A DNA stretch of 64,000 bases from Maricaulis sp048269565. GTDB taxonomy: Bacteria; Pseudomonadota; Alphaproteobacteria; Caulobacterales; Maricaulaceae. The stretch is from assembly GCF_048269565.1 (NCBI RefSeq), contig NZ_JBLXIK010000001.1, positions 434,001 through 498,000 of the forward strand, written 5' to 3'. The position numbers were made by a program, and so were the translations under genes. Every line of letters begins with the position of its first letter. Within the stretch, counting starts at the first letter, position 1. Below are positions 1 through 7,369 of the stretch, piece after piece. The notes below the pieces were generated by a model, which worked only from the letters and a program-made list of their open reading frames with translations, did not search any database and was not told the DNA's origin.

Positions 1-461
1 AGCGGGATACGTTCCCCGAGGCTCCAGCCATATTGAGCGGCCAGGTCGTTGCCGACCAGCAGGCAGTCGCGCGTGTTGAAGAAGGCGGCACGCTGTTCGT
101 CCGGCATGGTCAGTTCGGAGTAGACGCCGAGCCAGCTTTCCGGATCGACGGCGAAGGTCTGAACGAAATTCGCCGGCTCCTGATAGTAGCCACCAAACCA
201 GCTGGCATGGCTGACACCGGTCACACCCTCAACGCCTTGCACGCGTCCCCAATAGGCGAACGGCATCGAGACGGTGAAATTGATCCGGTTGACGGTGACA
301 AGCCGGTTGTCGGCCGCGCTCGACGTGCCTGCCGTCCAAGCGGAATAGAAGGCGCCCAGTACACCGAAAATCAGGAAGGCGATCATGATCGAGAAGATCA
401 ACAGGATGGCCCGCATCTTCTTGCGGAAGAGATTCTTCCTTATGATGGTGAAGTCATTCAT
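1..461 (-). CDS. ABC transporter permease, FtsX/MacB type (C-terminal part cut by window edge)
   Basis: The reading frame starts at 461 and runs leftward off the window, so only about 153 N-terminal residues are visible. A basic N-terminus (RKNLFRKKMRAI) leads into one hydrophobic segment at roughly residues 17-41, followed by a soluble extracytoplasmic stretch, the layout of MacB/LolC-type permeases with an inserted periplasmic domain. The start codon overlaps the stop of the upstream ATPase gene (ATGA at 458-461), so the two are translationally coupled. It should form the membrane half of an ABC exporter or lipoprotein/antibiotic extruder with the ATPase and adaptor encoded just upstream. 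The substrate cannot be told from the sequence. The missing C-terminal FtsX domain lies outside the window. Confidence 0.85.
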   Translation of the reverse strand, partial: MNDFTIIRKNLFRKKMRAILLIFSIMIAFLIFGVLGAFYSAWTAGTSSAADNRLVTVNRINFTVSMPFAYWGRVQGVEGVTGVSHASWFGGYYQEPANFVQTFAVDPESWLGVYSELTMPDEQRAAFFNTRDCLLVGNDLAAQYGWSLGERIP

Positions 462-1150
462 TGCGCCAGCTCCGAGGCTTCCACGAAGCGACCCTTGTCG
501 AGGTGCAGTTCGCGGCGGGCGTATTTGGCGGCTGAGGGATCGTGCGTGACCATGATGATGGTCTTGCCGAGATCCTTGTTGAGCAGCTGCAGCGTCTCGA
601 GAATCTCGTCGGCGGATTTGCGATCGAGATCGCCGGTCGGTTCGTCGCAGAGCAGGACTTTCGGGTCGGCGACGATGGCGCGGGCAATGGCGACGCGCTG
701 TTGCTGGCCACCGGACATCTGACGCGGCGAATGCCGGGCGCGGTCCGACAGGCCGACAATGTCGAGCGCCGTGGCCACACGTTCCTTTCGCGCCTTGCCG
801 GACAGATTGGTCAGCAGCAGCGGCAATTCGACATTCTGGGCCGCGTTCAGCGTCGGCATCAGATTGTAGAACTGGAAAATGAAGCCGACATTGGCGGCAC
901 GCCATTTGGCGAGTTTGCCCTCGGAGAGCTTGTCGACGCGCACGCCCTGGCATTCCACCGAGCCGGAGCTCGGCCGGTCGATGCCGCCGAGCAGGTTGAG
1001 CAGGGTCGTCTTGCCGGAGCCGGACGGGCCCATGATGGCGATGAATTCACCCTCATCGATCGACATCGTGAGATGTTCGAAAATCGTGATCGCCTCGCGT
1101 CCGCGCGTATAGCCTTTGGACAGATCGGTCAGCTGGTAGAGATCGGTCAT
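458..1150 (-). CDS. ABC transporter ATP-binding protein, MacB/LolD family
   Basis: A 230-residue ATPase of the normal length for the LolD/MacB-ATPase group. Visible motifs are Walker A GPSGSGKTT (41-49), Q-loop Q93, a signature MSGGQQQR (145-152; Met replaces the usual Leu), Walker B VLLCDE (165-170), D-loop and switch His203 (VTHD). It hydrolyses ATP on the cytoplasmic side to power the FtsX-type permease encoded next (ATGA overlap). The membrane-fusion adaptor gene lies 83 nt upstream on the same strand, which favours a MacAB-like tripartite efflux or envelope-export role over LolCDE, because LolCDE loci carry no adaptor. Confidence 0.93.
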   Translation of the reverse strand: MTDLYQLTDLSKGYTRGREAITIFEHLTMSIDEGEFIAIMGPSGSGKTTLLNLLGGIDRPSSGSVECQGVRVDKLSEGKLAKWRAANVGFIFQFYNLMPTLNAAQNVELPLLLTNLSGKARKERVATALDIVGLSDRARHSPRQMSGGQQQRVAIARAIVADPKVLLCDEPTGDLDRKSADEILETLQLLNKDLGKTIIMVTHDPSAAKYARRELHLDKGRFVEASELAQ

Positions 1151-1233
1151 CGACGGGTCCTCATTGTGTGCTCATGGCCGCATTTGCGGGCGATTGGTTT
1201 GATTTCGGCGTCCGGTAGTGTCGGGCTGCCGGC

Positions 1234-2238
1234 CTATTCCATAAAGATCACGCGCGCCGCCATGTCCGGCAGGATGCGATTGTCGCGCTCGTCGAAGGCA
1301 ACGCGCACCTGGATGGTGGCACGGCTGCGGTCGGCGGTCGGGATGATGGCCTCGACATGGGCCGGGATGCGCCAGTCGGGATAGGCATCGAGGCGTGCCT
1401 CGACGCGTTGGCCCGGGCTGACGCGGCCGATCTGGCCCTCATTTACGTCGACCTCGATCTCCAGCGATTCCATGTCGACCAGGGTGGCAACCCCGGTGCG
1501 GGTAAAGCCGCCGCCGGCCGAGGAGGGCGACAGGATCTCGCCGATCTGGGCATTCTTGGCGATCACGATACCGGCGAAGGGCGCGCGCACGATATGGCGG
1601 TCAACCAGATCCTGCTGGCTGACGACCATCACGGCCGCCGCTTCACGGTCGGCGCGCGCTGCGGCGAGCTGGGCGACCAGGCTGTCGACCTGGGACTGGG
1701 TGGCGCTGACATTGGCCTGCGGTCCGATATCGCGCGCGGCCAGATCGCTGGCGCGGCTCGCGACGAGGCGTGCCTCGGTGAGCTGTGCGGCGAGTGAACG
1801 GATGCGCGCGGTTGCGGCATTGAGCTGGGATTGCAGCAGGTCGAGCTGGATGCGGGCACGGGTATCATCGAGCAGGGCCAGCACCTGGCCTTCCTCGACG
1901 CGGGTGCCTTCCTCGACCAGCACATCGCGGATGCGTCCGGTAATCTCGGCCGAGACGGTCGCCTGGCGACGCGCGACGACATAGCCCGAGGCGACAAGGC
2001 CTGAGGTGCGCGCCGGCGGCGGGGTCTCGGTGGCGGGCTGGACGGCAGCCGGCGTATTCGCCGCAACGGGGCTGGTGGCCGGGGCCTGCGGCGCGACGAA
2101 GAACCACATCAGCGCAGCGGTCACGGCAATCGTGACGACCAGCAGGCCGAGCACAGTCACCAGCGAGACGCCGGAGCGCACCTCCGGCTCGTCGCGGTCA
2201 ATGCTCAAGGAATGGAGCTGGGCACTGCGGTCGGTCAT
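1234..2238 (-). CDS. Periplasmic adaptor subunit of ABC/RND efflux pump (HlyD/MacA family)
   Basis: A 334-residue protein with a short cytoplasmic N-terminus, one membrane anchor at about residues 25-50, a proline/threonine-rich linker, then a biotinyl-lipoyl-like half motif (GRIRDVLVEEGTRVEEGQVL), a helical hairpin rich in Ala/Gln/Arg (about 130-205) and a second lipoyl half followed by a beta-barrel region. This is the membrane-fusion-protein layout: it bridges an inner-membrane transporter and an outer-membrane channel. It is first in an operon with the ATPase and FtsX-type permease (83-nt gap). No outer-membrane TolC gene is visible here, so the channel is presumably shared and encoded elsewhere. 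Confidence 0.9.
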   Translation of the reverse strand: MTDRSAQLHSLSIDRDEPEVRSGVSLVTVLGLLVVTIAVTAALMWFFVAPQAPATSPVAANTPAAVQPATETPPPARTSGLVASGYVVARRQATVSAEITGRIRDVLVEEGTRVEEGQVLALLDDTRARIQLDLLQSQLNAATARIRSLAAQLTEARLVASRASDLAARDIGPQANVSATQSQVDSLVAQLAAARADREAAAVMVVSQQDLVDRHIVRAPFAGIVIAKNAQIGEILSPSSAGGGFTRTGVATLVDMESLEIEVDVNEGQIGRVSPGQRVEARLDAYPDWRIPAHVEAIIPTADRSRATIQVRVAFDERDNRILPDMAARVIFME

Positions 2239-2323
2239 TCACTTCCCCCAAGATCGGCACCAATGCGGTTGTCTGTATACAGCGCCCCGCCCCGTAGGGC
2301 ACCCGGTATTGTGCCGGTTTCAG

Positions 2324-2339
2324 TCCCGCTGCAGCGGGA
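2324..2339. repeat. 16-bp perfect palindrome upstream of the efflux operon
   Basis: The sequence TCCCGCTGCAGCGGGA is its own reverse complement. It lies 85 nt upstream of the adaptor start at 2238 and 54 nt beyond the stop of the TIGR02301-like gene. It could be an operator for the efflux operon or part of the upstream gene's 3' end; there is no T-run on either side to make it an obvious terminator. Confidence 0.4.
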
Positions 2340-2392
2340 ATTCGTGAGTGCACGCCTGATCTGCGTCAATGACCGGCCCGTTGCGGCCGGAT

Positions 2393-2905
2393 TCAGTCGA
2401 AATAGGCGGCGCGCATCATTTCCGACAGGTCATGGCCGCGATGCGCCAAGGCGCGGCGCTCGATATCGACCTCTTCGCCGCAGATCGGGCGGCGGCGCTG
2501 CTGCACCCGGTAGCCGTCATTGAAGCTCTCGATCATGCGGTCGCGCTGGCGCCCCGGTTCGGGCGCTTCCATCGCCAGCAATTCGATCATCCGCTGGCGC
2601 CAGGCCTGGGCGGTCAGCCCTTCGCAGGCCGAGGCGAGATAGTGCAATTCGCCCAGCGTATAGGCGAGATAGGGCAGGGCGCGCTCGGTGTCGCCGACAT
2701 CGCGCTGCCGGGTCGATGCTGTGGCGGTATTGGTGGCGAGGCGGTCAATGCCGCGCTGAACCTCGCGTTCAGTGCGGGCGGCTTCACGCGCGCTGGCGCG
2801 GTCCGGCGCGCTCCAATTGCGGTCGCCCGGCTTTTGCGCGGACGCCGTACCGGCGGCGAGCGGCAGCAGGATAGAGGCAGCGAGGAGGACGGGCAGGATG
2901 CGCAT
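2393..2905 (-). CDS. TIGR02301-type conserved alphaproteobacterial periplasmic protein
   Basis: A 170-residue protein with a signal peptide (cleavage likely after ASA-Q near residue 24). The core YLAYTLGELHYLASAC, followed by a Trp-Arg-rich segment and FNDGYR, matches what I know of the TIGR02301 family, which has no assigned function and is often found beside a NUDIX gene in alphaproteobacteria, as here. Two Cys residues (in LASAC and RRRPIC) could form a disulfide in the periplasm. The start lies 20 nt after the NUDIX stop, so it is the last gene of the bdhA-VOC-NUDIX operon. Family assignment is from recognition, not a search. Confidence 0.75.
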   Translation of the reverse strand: MRILPVLLAASILLPLAAGTASAQKPGDRNWSAPDRASAREAARTEREVQRGIDRLATNTATASTRQRDVGDTERALPYLAYTLGELHYLASACEGLTAQAWRQRMIELLAMEAPEPGRQRDRMIESFNDGYRVQQRRRPICGEEVDIERRALAHRGHDLSEMMRAAYFD

Positions 2906-2924
2906 GCCGTCATATTGGCGAGAT

Positions 2925-3380
2925 TTATGGCGTCGGCAAGGCAGCGATCATCGCATGCGCCCGCCCGATGACATCGCGGGTCCTGTCCCAGCGGGTCAGT
3001 CGCAGGGCCTCGTCGAGTGGAAAGAAACGCGCCTCGGTGACATCGTCGTCGGCGACGGGGTCGCCGCCCGTCCACACCGCCGCGAAATCGGACAGGATAT
3101 AATGCCAGTCGCCCGGATTGCCCGGTTCGCGCGCGCCGATCGCGTCGATGACATCAATCAGTCCGATAATGCGCGCTGTGGTGCCGGTCTCTTCCATCAG
3201 TTCGCGCAGGGCGGCCTCGCGCACCGTCTCGCCGAACTCGACCTTGCCGCCCGGAATTGACCATTCGCCCGTATAGGGCGGCTTGCCGCGCCGGATCAGC
3301 AGCACTTCATCGCCGCGCCACACCACGATTCCAGCGCCAGGGACGGGATGTCTGGAAACCGGGGGGCTGGCCTCAGCCAT
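2925..3380 (-). CDS. NUDIX hydrolase
   Basis: A 151-residue single-domain NUDIX protein. The Nudix box is intact at residues 45-67: Gly45, Glu51, then REAALRELMEETG with the metal-binding REXXEE pattern. Such enzymes hydrolyse a nucleoside diphosphate linked to another group, typically ADP-ribose, 8-oxo-dGTP or NADH, in the cytoplasm; the sequence around the box (WSIPGGKVEFGE) resembles ADP-ribose pyrophosphatase-like members, but the substrate cannot be fixed. Its start overlaps the end of the VOC gene by 8 nt and its stop is 20 nt before the TIGR02301-type gene. Confidence 0.92.
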   Translation of the reverse strand: MAEASPPVSRHPVPGAGIVVWRGDEVLLIRRGKPPYTGEWSIPGGKVEFGETVREAALRELMEETGTTARIIGLIDVIDAIGAREPGNPGDWHYILSDFAAVWTGGDPVADDDVTEARFFPLDEALRLTRWDRTRDVIGRAHAMIAALPTP

Positions 3381-3729
3381 ATTTGCCGTGTTCCGAATAG
3401 ATGCCGAGTTGATTGCCGCTCGGGTCTGTGAACAGGAAGCGCCGTCCGCCCGGATAGTCCTCGCGCAGGGTGATGCTGCCGCCCGCCGCCTCGACGCGGC
3501 CTTCCGCAGCGATGATGTTTTCGGCGCGCAGCAGGATCAGGGCACCCGTCGGGAACGGCTTGTCCTCGAGCCGCAGGCCGCCATCAATGCCGGCATTCTG
3601 AAACGCGGCATAGGTCGGGCCGTAATCCGTGAAGGTCCAGTCAAACGCCTTGGCATAGAAGGCCTTGGCCGCGTCCATATCGGTGACCGGCAGTTCGTTA
3701 TAGTCGATCTTGAGGACCGTTTCGGTCAT
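3373..3729 (-). CDS. VOC-superfamily (glyoxalase/bleomycin-resistance-like) protein
   Basis: A 118-residue protein with the two-module beta-alpha-beta-beta-beta pattern of the vicinal oxygen chelate fold: it opens with DYNELPVTDMDAAKAFYAKAFDW and ends with a FTDPSGNQLGIYSEH strand typical of this fold. Members are metal-dependent lyases, isomerases or dioxygenases, or small-molecule binding proteins; the substrate here is unknown. The ATG overlaps the TGA of the 3-hydroxybutyrate dehydrogenase gene (ATGA), so it is translationally coupled to it. Confidence 0.85.
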   Translation of the reverse strand: MTETVLKIDYNELPVTDMDAAKAFYAKAFDWTFTDYGPTYAAFQNAGIDGGLRLEDKPFPTGALILLRAENIIAAEGRVEAAGGSITLREDYPGGRRFLFTDPSGNQLGIYSEHGKYG

Positions 3730-4526
3730 TTCGCTGTCCAGCCACCATCAATCGTGATCGCCGTTCCATTGGCATTCGCCCCGGCATCGGAGACCAGATA
3801 TAGCAGGGCACCGGCCAATTGTTCAAACGTGACGAATTGCTTGGTCGGCTGCGCCGCCAGCATCACATCGCGCACCACCTCATCCTCGGTGATGCCGCGC
3901 GCCTTTGCGGTGTCGGCGATCTGGTTTTCCACCAGCGGCGTCTTCACATAGCCCGGGCAGATCGCATTGCAGGTGATGCCATCCTCGGCCAGTTCCAGCG
4001 CCAGCGTCTTGGTGAAGCCTATGACGCCATGCTTGGCCGCGACATAGGCCGACTTGAACGGTGAAGCGACGAGGCCATGGACCGAAGCGAGATTGACGAT
4101 GCGTCCGCGTCCCTGGCGCTTCATGACCGGGATCGCCGCGCGCGCCGCATGGAAGACGGCGGTGAGATTGATGGCGATGATCGCGTCCCATTTCGCCACC
4201 GGAAAGTCCTCGACCGGCGAGACATGCTGGATGCCGGCATTCGACAACAGGATATCCAGCCGCCCGAATTCGCGCTCCGCATAGGCGACCATGTCGGCGA
4301 TCTCGTCGGGCAGAAGCATGTTGGCGCCGTGATAACGCACCTCGACGCCATGATCCGCGGCGATCCTGGCGCGCAGGGTTTCAATTTCAGCCGCATCGCC
4401 GAGCCCGTTGAGGACGATATTGGCCCCATTGGCGGCGAGCGCCTCGGCCATCGCCTGGCCAATGCCGCTGGTCGAGCCGGTAATGAGGGCCACTTGGCCG
4501 GAAAGATCGGTACGGATCGGAGACAT
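3726..4526 (-). CDS. bdhA: 3-hydroxybutyrate dehydrogenase (SDR family)
   Basis: A 266-residue short-chain dehydrogenase. The nucleotide-binding TGSTSGIG is at 16-23, NAGIQHVSP at 97-104, and the catalytic triad is Ser148, Tyr161 and Lys165 (YVAAKHG). The long matches NAICPGYVKTPLVE and MLAAQPTKQFVT are characteristic of D-3-hydroxybutyrate dehydrogenase, which interconverts D-3-hydroxybutyrate and acetoacetate with NAD in polyhydroxybutyrate and ketone-body use. It heads a four-gene minus-strand operon (VOC, NUDIX, TIGR02301-type). A 537-nt intergenic region containing other transcription signals lies upstream. Confidence 0.93.
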   Translation of the reverse strand: MSPIRTDLSGQVALITGSTSGIGQAMAEALAANGANIVLNGLGDAAEIETLRARIAADHGVEVRYHGANMLLPDEIADMVAYAEREFGRLDILLSNAGIQHVSPVEDFPVAKWDAIIAINLTAVFHAARAAIPVMKRQGRGRIVNLASVHGLVASPFKSAYVAAKHGVIGFTKTLALELAEDGITCNAICPGYVKTPLVENQIADTAKARGITEDEVVRDVMLAAQPTKQFVTFEQLAGALLYLVSDAGANANGTAITIDGGWTAK

Positions 4527-4741
4527 GAATCACCCTTCAGGTTTGTGCCGGGGCGAAGAAACGGGATTGGTGGGTGCGGGTCAAGGGGGCGTTGGTAGGA
4601 CCGCGCATTGCCAGAGAGGGGCCCGTTTCAGATTAAAATCTGTTTCTGGGCTTTGATGCTTTCGGACGTGGCCGTATGACTGAAGCTCCAGGTTGCTCGC
4701 GGTGCAAACCGCTGAGCCTCAAGACCCTGAGAAGGGCGAGC
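4527..4741. other. Intergenic part upstream of bdhA, possible plus-strand small RNA body
   Basis: No convincing coding frame. It must contain the bdhA promoter (minus strand). A 6-bp inverted repeat CAGATT-AA-AATCTG lies at 4629-4642 and could be an operator or part of an A/T-rich promoter. Because a strong plus-strand intrinsic terminator follows at 4742, a plus-strand transcript of up to about 200 nt probably ends there, but I found no clean promoter for it. An overlapping 54-codon plus-strand frame from 4677 crosses the terminator and looks fortuitous. Confidence 0.4.
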
Positions 4742-4775
4742 CCCGCCGTGATGCCAGCGCATCCGGCGGGTTTTT
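4742..4775 (+). terminator. Intrinsic terminator on the plus strand with no plus-strand gene upstream
   Basis: CCCGCCG (4742-4748), a bulged T, GATGC (4750-4754), a CAGC tetraloop, GCATC (4759-4763), CGGCGGG (4764-4770), then five T. The 12-bp stem plus T-run is the best intrinsic terminator in this part of the window. The flanking coding genes (bdhA and yaaA) are both on the minus strand, so it should end a short plus-strand RNA. Confidence 0.75.
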
Positions 4776-4813
4776 GCATCGGATTGTTTGGAGTGTATTT
4801 GACCGCGACGCAA

Positions 4814-4838
4814 TTGATGCGAGTATTTGTGCTAATAT
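4814..4838 (+). promoter_or_regulatory. Candidate housekeeping promoter (Caulobacter sigma-73 type) for the small gene at 4885
   Basis: TTGATGC at 4814-4820, a 10-nt spacer, then GCTAATAT at 4831-4838. The Caulobacter consensus for housekeeping promoters is TTGACGS, 10-14 nt, GCTANAWC, so both boxes and the spacing fit well. Transcription would begin near 4844, about 40 nt before the ATG at 4885. Confidence 0.5.
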
Positions 4839-4843
4839 GAAAA

Positions 4844-4866
4844 CGCCGGCCACGTTGGGGCCGGCG
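4844..4866 (+). promoter_or_regulatory. 5'-leader hairpin of the small gene
   Basis: CGCCGGCC (4844-4851), loop ACGTTGG, GGCCGGCG (4859-4866): a perfect 8-bp G/C stem sitting at the expected 5' end of the transcript and ending 6 nt before the Shine-Dalgarno sequence. There is no T-run, so it is more likely a stabilising or regulatory 5' structure than a terminator. Confidence 0.5.
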
Positions 4867-4884
4867 CAATCCAAGGAGGGAGCA

Positions 4885-4977
4885 ATGTTTCGGTTTCCGA
4901 AATGCTGCCTCGTCCTTTGGGTGAGGAGAAAGCGGATCGGAGGTTGGTGCCTGATGATCCGTTTATCCATCGCCTAA
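4885..4977 (+). CDS. Probable 30-residue small basic/hydrophobic protein
   Basis: A 30-codon frame that begins MFRFPKCCLVLWVRRKRI and ends IRLSIA. It has a near-perfect ribosome binding site (AAGGAGGG at 4873-4880, 4-5 nt before ATG), a candidate promoter at 4814-4838, a leader hairpin and a hairpin overlapping its stop codon. The peptide carries seven Lys/Arg, two Trp, three Cys and no acidic residue, and hydrophobic patches flank a basic core; such peptides can be membrane-active (type I toxin-like), leader peptides or small membrane regulators. I do not recognise it. The call rests on the surrounding signals because 30 codons alone prove nothing. Confidence 0.45.
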   Translation: MFRFPKCCLVLWVRRKRIGGWCLMIRLSIA

Positions 4978-5020
4978 GGGCGGCCAAAGGAGACGGTCAG
5001 ACCCGTCTCCGGCGGCCCTT
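4976..5020. terminator. Nested hairpin after the small gene, possible terminator
   Basis: GGAGACGG (4989-4996), loop TCAGAC, CCGTCTCC (5003-5010) is a perfect 8-bp stem. It is flanked by AAGGGC (4976-4981) and GCCCTT (5015-5020), giving an outer helix that includes the stop codon of the 30-aa frame. There is no T-run on the plus strand; on the minus strand the inner stem is followed by TTTGG. It could act for the small gene or for yaaA, whose stop lies about 40 nt further on. Confidence 0.4.
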
Positions 5021-5062
5021 GGACAATAACATACCTTGCTGGATCGGGGAAGAAGCTCGCGC

Positions 5063-5863
5063 TCAGGCTTCCGCCTTCGCCTTGGCACCTGGCGAGGCCG
5101 GTTGCGGCCGCGTGAACAGGAGATCGGTCTCGCTCGATCCCGCTTCATCGAAGGCATAGCCGCCGGCATTGAACTTCACCAGATCGGCCGGATCGCTGAT
5201 CCGGTTCTCGATCGCCCAGCGCGCCATCATGCCGCGCGCCTTCTTGGCGAAGACCATCAGCATGCGGGTCTGACCGTCTTTTTCTTCCTTGAAACTGGCG
5301 GTGATGACGCGCGCCTTCAGCGTCTTGCGGTCGACGGATTTGAAATACTCGTTCGACGCCAGGTTCAGCACCACAGGATCGGCGTCATCGGCGAGCAATT
5401 CATTGAGGTGCCTGGCGATCTTGTCGCCCCAGAAGTCATACAGGCTCTCGCCGCGCCGGGTGTGCAGCTTGCGGCCCATCTCGAGGCGATAGGGCTGGAT
5501 GGTATCGAGCGGGCGCAGGGCACCATACATGCCCGACAGGATGCGCAGATGGTCCTGTGCATACGCCAGATCATCATCAGAGAGTGTGCCCGCATCCAGT
5601 CCGCGATAGACCTCGCCGGCGAAGGCCAGTGCCGCCGCCTTGCTTCCCGGCTGGTCGGGATCGAAGGCGCGGAAACGGTCGCGATTGAGCCGCGCCAGAT
5701 CGGAGCTGATCTTCATCAGCGTCTTGATCTTGGAGGTCGAAAGCCCTCGCGTCGTGGTCGACAGGATGCGCGTCTCGTCGATCAGCGCCGGCGTCGTCGC
5801 CGGCAGCGCGCGCTCGGTCTCGTCGAAATTCATGTTCTTGGCGGGCGAAAGCAGAATCAGCAT
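5063..5863 (-). CDS. yaaA: Peroxide stress protein YaaA (DUF328/UPF0246)
   Basis: A 266-residue protein with the family's start MLILLSPAKNM, the core LRILSGMYGALRPLD, PYRLEMG, NLASNEYFKSV and FYAKKARG-like FAKKARGMM segments. In E. coli YaaA lowers intracellular free iron during hydrogen peroxide stress and so limits Fenton damage; it binds DNA in vitro. The length is that of the family. It is the last of a close-spaced minus-strand run (65 nt after the GlcD-like gene), with a hairpin in that gap. Confidence 0.93.
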   Translation of the reverse strand: MLILLSPAKNMNFDETERALPATTPALIDETRILSTTTRGLSTSKIKTLMKISSDLARLNRDRFRAFDPDQPGSKAAALAFAGEVYRGLDAGTLSDDDLAYAQDHLRILSGMYGALRPLDTIQPYRLEMGRKLHTRRGESLYDFWGDKIARHLNELLADDADPVVLNLASNEYFKSVDRKTLKARVITASFKEEKDGQTRMLMVFAKKARGMMARWAIENRISDPADLVKFNAGGYAFDEAGSSETDLLFTRPQPASPGAKAKAEA

Positions 5864-5898
5864 GGGTGGTCTCCTTGGCTGGAGAGATAGGCAAACTT

Positions 5899-5918
5899 GC
5901 CCCCTCGCGAAAGGGGGC
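5899..5918. other. G/C hairpin between the GlcD-like gene and yaaA
   Basis: GCCCCC (5899-5904) pairs with GGGGGC (5913-5918), with T5905-A5912 extending the stem. No T-run follows on the minus strand, so it is a weak terminator at best; it may separate the expression of yaaA from the upstream operon or protect the upstream message. Confidence 0.35.
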
Positions 5919-5928
5919 GGGATGTGTG

Positions 5929-7356
5929 CTAGCCCAGCAGCACCCGCGGATTCATGATGCCCTTCGGATCCAGCGCCGTCTTGATCGCCCGCATCACGGC
6001 GACATCGACCGGTTTGCGCGTTGCCAATTCCTCGCGCTTCAAAATCCCGATGCCGTGCTCTGCCGAGATCGAGCCGCCGAATTCATCGACGGTATCGTAG
6101 ACGCAGGCCGAGATGGCGGCGCCATTGGCCATCAGCGCTGTTTGCGCCGCCTCATCGAGGCCGACGACATTGAAATGGACATTGCCATCGCCGACATGGC
6201 CGAAGGCGACGACGACGCCGTCCGGAAAAATGGCCTTGATGCGGGCCGACGCCAGATCGATGAAGGCGGCCATTTTCGAGACCGGGATCGAGATGTCGTG
6301 CTTGATCGCCTTGCCCTGACCGCGTTCGGCCAGTGCGATGCTCTCGCGCAAGCGCCAGAAGTCGAGGGCCTGGCTCTCATTCTCGGCGATCACGGCATCC
6401 TGGACCAGCTCGGCCTCGAAGGCCTGGCCGAGCGCGTCCTCGAGGGTTTCGCGGGCGCCGTCGGTGCGGCCGAAACTCATTTCACACACCACATACCAGG
6501 GATGCGGGCTCTCCAGCGGATCGCGCGTGCCGGGCACGAAGGCGCAGACAAATTCCAGCGCCAGCCGCGGCATGATCTCGAAGGCGGTCACGGCACCGCC
6601 GGACACCTTCTTTGCCAGCGACAGGAAGCTGACGGCGTCCTCAACCGAATTGAGGCCGCAAAAGGCCAGCTCCATCTTGGCCGGGCGCGGGAAGAGCTTC
6701 AGGGTCGCGGCGGTGATGATGCCCAGCGTGCCTTCGGCCCCGATCAGCAGCTGTTTGAGGTCATAGCCGGTATTGTCCTTGCGCAGCCCGGTCAGGCCGG
6801 ACCAGATCGTGCCGTCGGGCAGAACCGCCTCGAGGCCGAGGACGAGTTCGCGCGTCATGCCATAGCGCAGCACGTGCACGCCGCCGGCATTGGTCGAGAT
6901 CAGACCGCCAATCATCGCCGAGCCTTGCGAGCCGAGCGAGAGCGGGAACAGACGGTCAGCCTCGGCAGCGGAGGATTGCAGGCTTTCCAGGATACAGCCG
7001 GCTTCGACCGTCATCGAGTCATTGTCCGGGTCGATCTCGCGCACGGCATTCATGCGCTTGAGCGTGATCAGGACCTCGCCTTGCGGCGTCGAGGCCCCGC
7101 ACAGGCTGGTATTGCCGCCCTGCGGCGTGATGGCGATGCCGGCGTCGGAGCAGATTTTTACCGCAGCGGCCACTTCGGCCGTATTGGCCGGTTTGAGCAG
7201 GATGGGGGTGCTGCCCTGGTAACGGCCGCGCCAGTCGGCGATGTGTGGCGCCAGCTCGTGTTCGTCCTGGCTCCAGCCCTTGGGGCCGAGCGCGGATTTG
7301 AGCTGGTCGATCACGGCGCCCGGAAGGGCTTGCGGTGCGGTCAGGGTCTCGGTCAT
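5929..7356 (-). CDS. FAD-binding oxidase, GlcD/D-2-hydroxyacid dehydrogenase family
   Basis: A 475-residue flavoprotein. The N-terminal FAD_binding_4 (VAO/PCMH) domain has PQGGNTSLCGAS and the FAD-contacting NAGGVHVLRYGMTRELVLGLE region; the C-terminal FAD-oxidase domain has FGHVGDGNVHFN and EHGIG, whose His and Glu bind the active-site metal/substrate in D-lactate and D-2-hydroxyglutarate dehydrogenases. It oxidises a D-2-hydroxyacid (glycolate, D-lactate or D-2-hydroxyglutarate); absence of glcE/glcF neighbours favours the stand-alone D-2-hydroxyglutarate or D-lactate type. The frame is open far upstream, but ATG at 7356, 13 nt after the Sua5 stop, gives a normal N-terminus. Confidence 0.88.
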   Translation of the reverse strand: MTETLTAPQALPGAVIDQLKSALGPKGWSQDEHELAPHIADWRGRYQGSTPILLKPANTAEVAAAVKICSDAGIAITPQGGNTSLCGASTPQGEVLITLKRMNAVREIDPDNDSMTVEAGCILESLQSSAAEADRLFPLSLGSQGSAMIGGLISTNAGGVHVLRYGMTRELVLGLEAVLPDGTIWSGLTGLRKDNTGYDLKQLLIGAEGTLGIITAATLKLFPRPAKMELAFCGLNSVEDAVSFLSLAKKVSGGAVTAFEIMPRLALEFVCAFVPGTRDPLESPHPWYVVCEMSFGRTDGARETLEDALGQAFEAELVQDAVIAENESQALDFWRLRESIALAERGQGKAIKHDISIPVSKMAAFIDLASARIKAIFPDGVVVAFGHVGDGNVHFNVVGLDEAAQTALMANGAAISACVYDTVDEFGGSISAEHGIGILKREELATRKPVDVAVMRAIKTALDPKGIMNPRVLLG

Positions 7357-7369
7357 GGGCTTGTTCTCG

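Noticed and set aside
4677..4841. 54-codon plus-strand frame overlapping the terminator at 4742
   Set aside because: The frame runs through the terminator stem and its T-run, so it would not be fully transcribed; no ribosome binding site precedes it.
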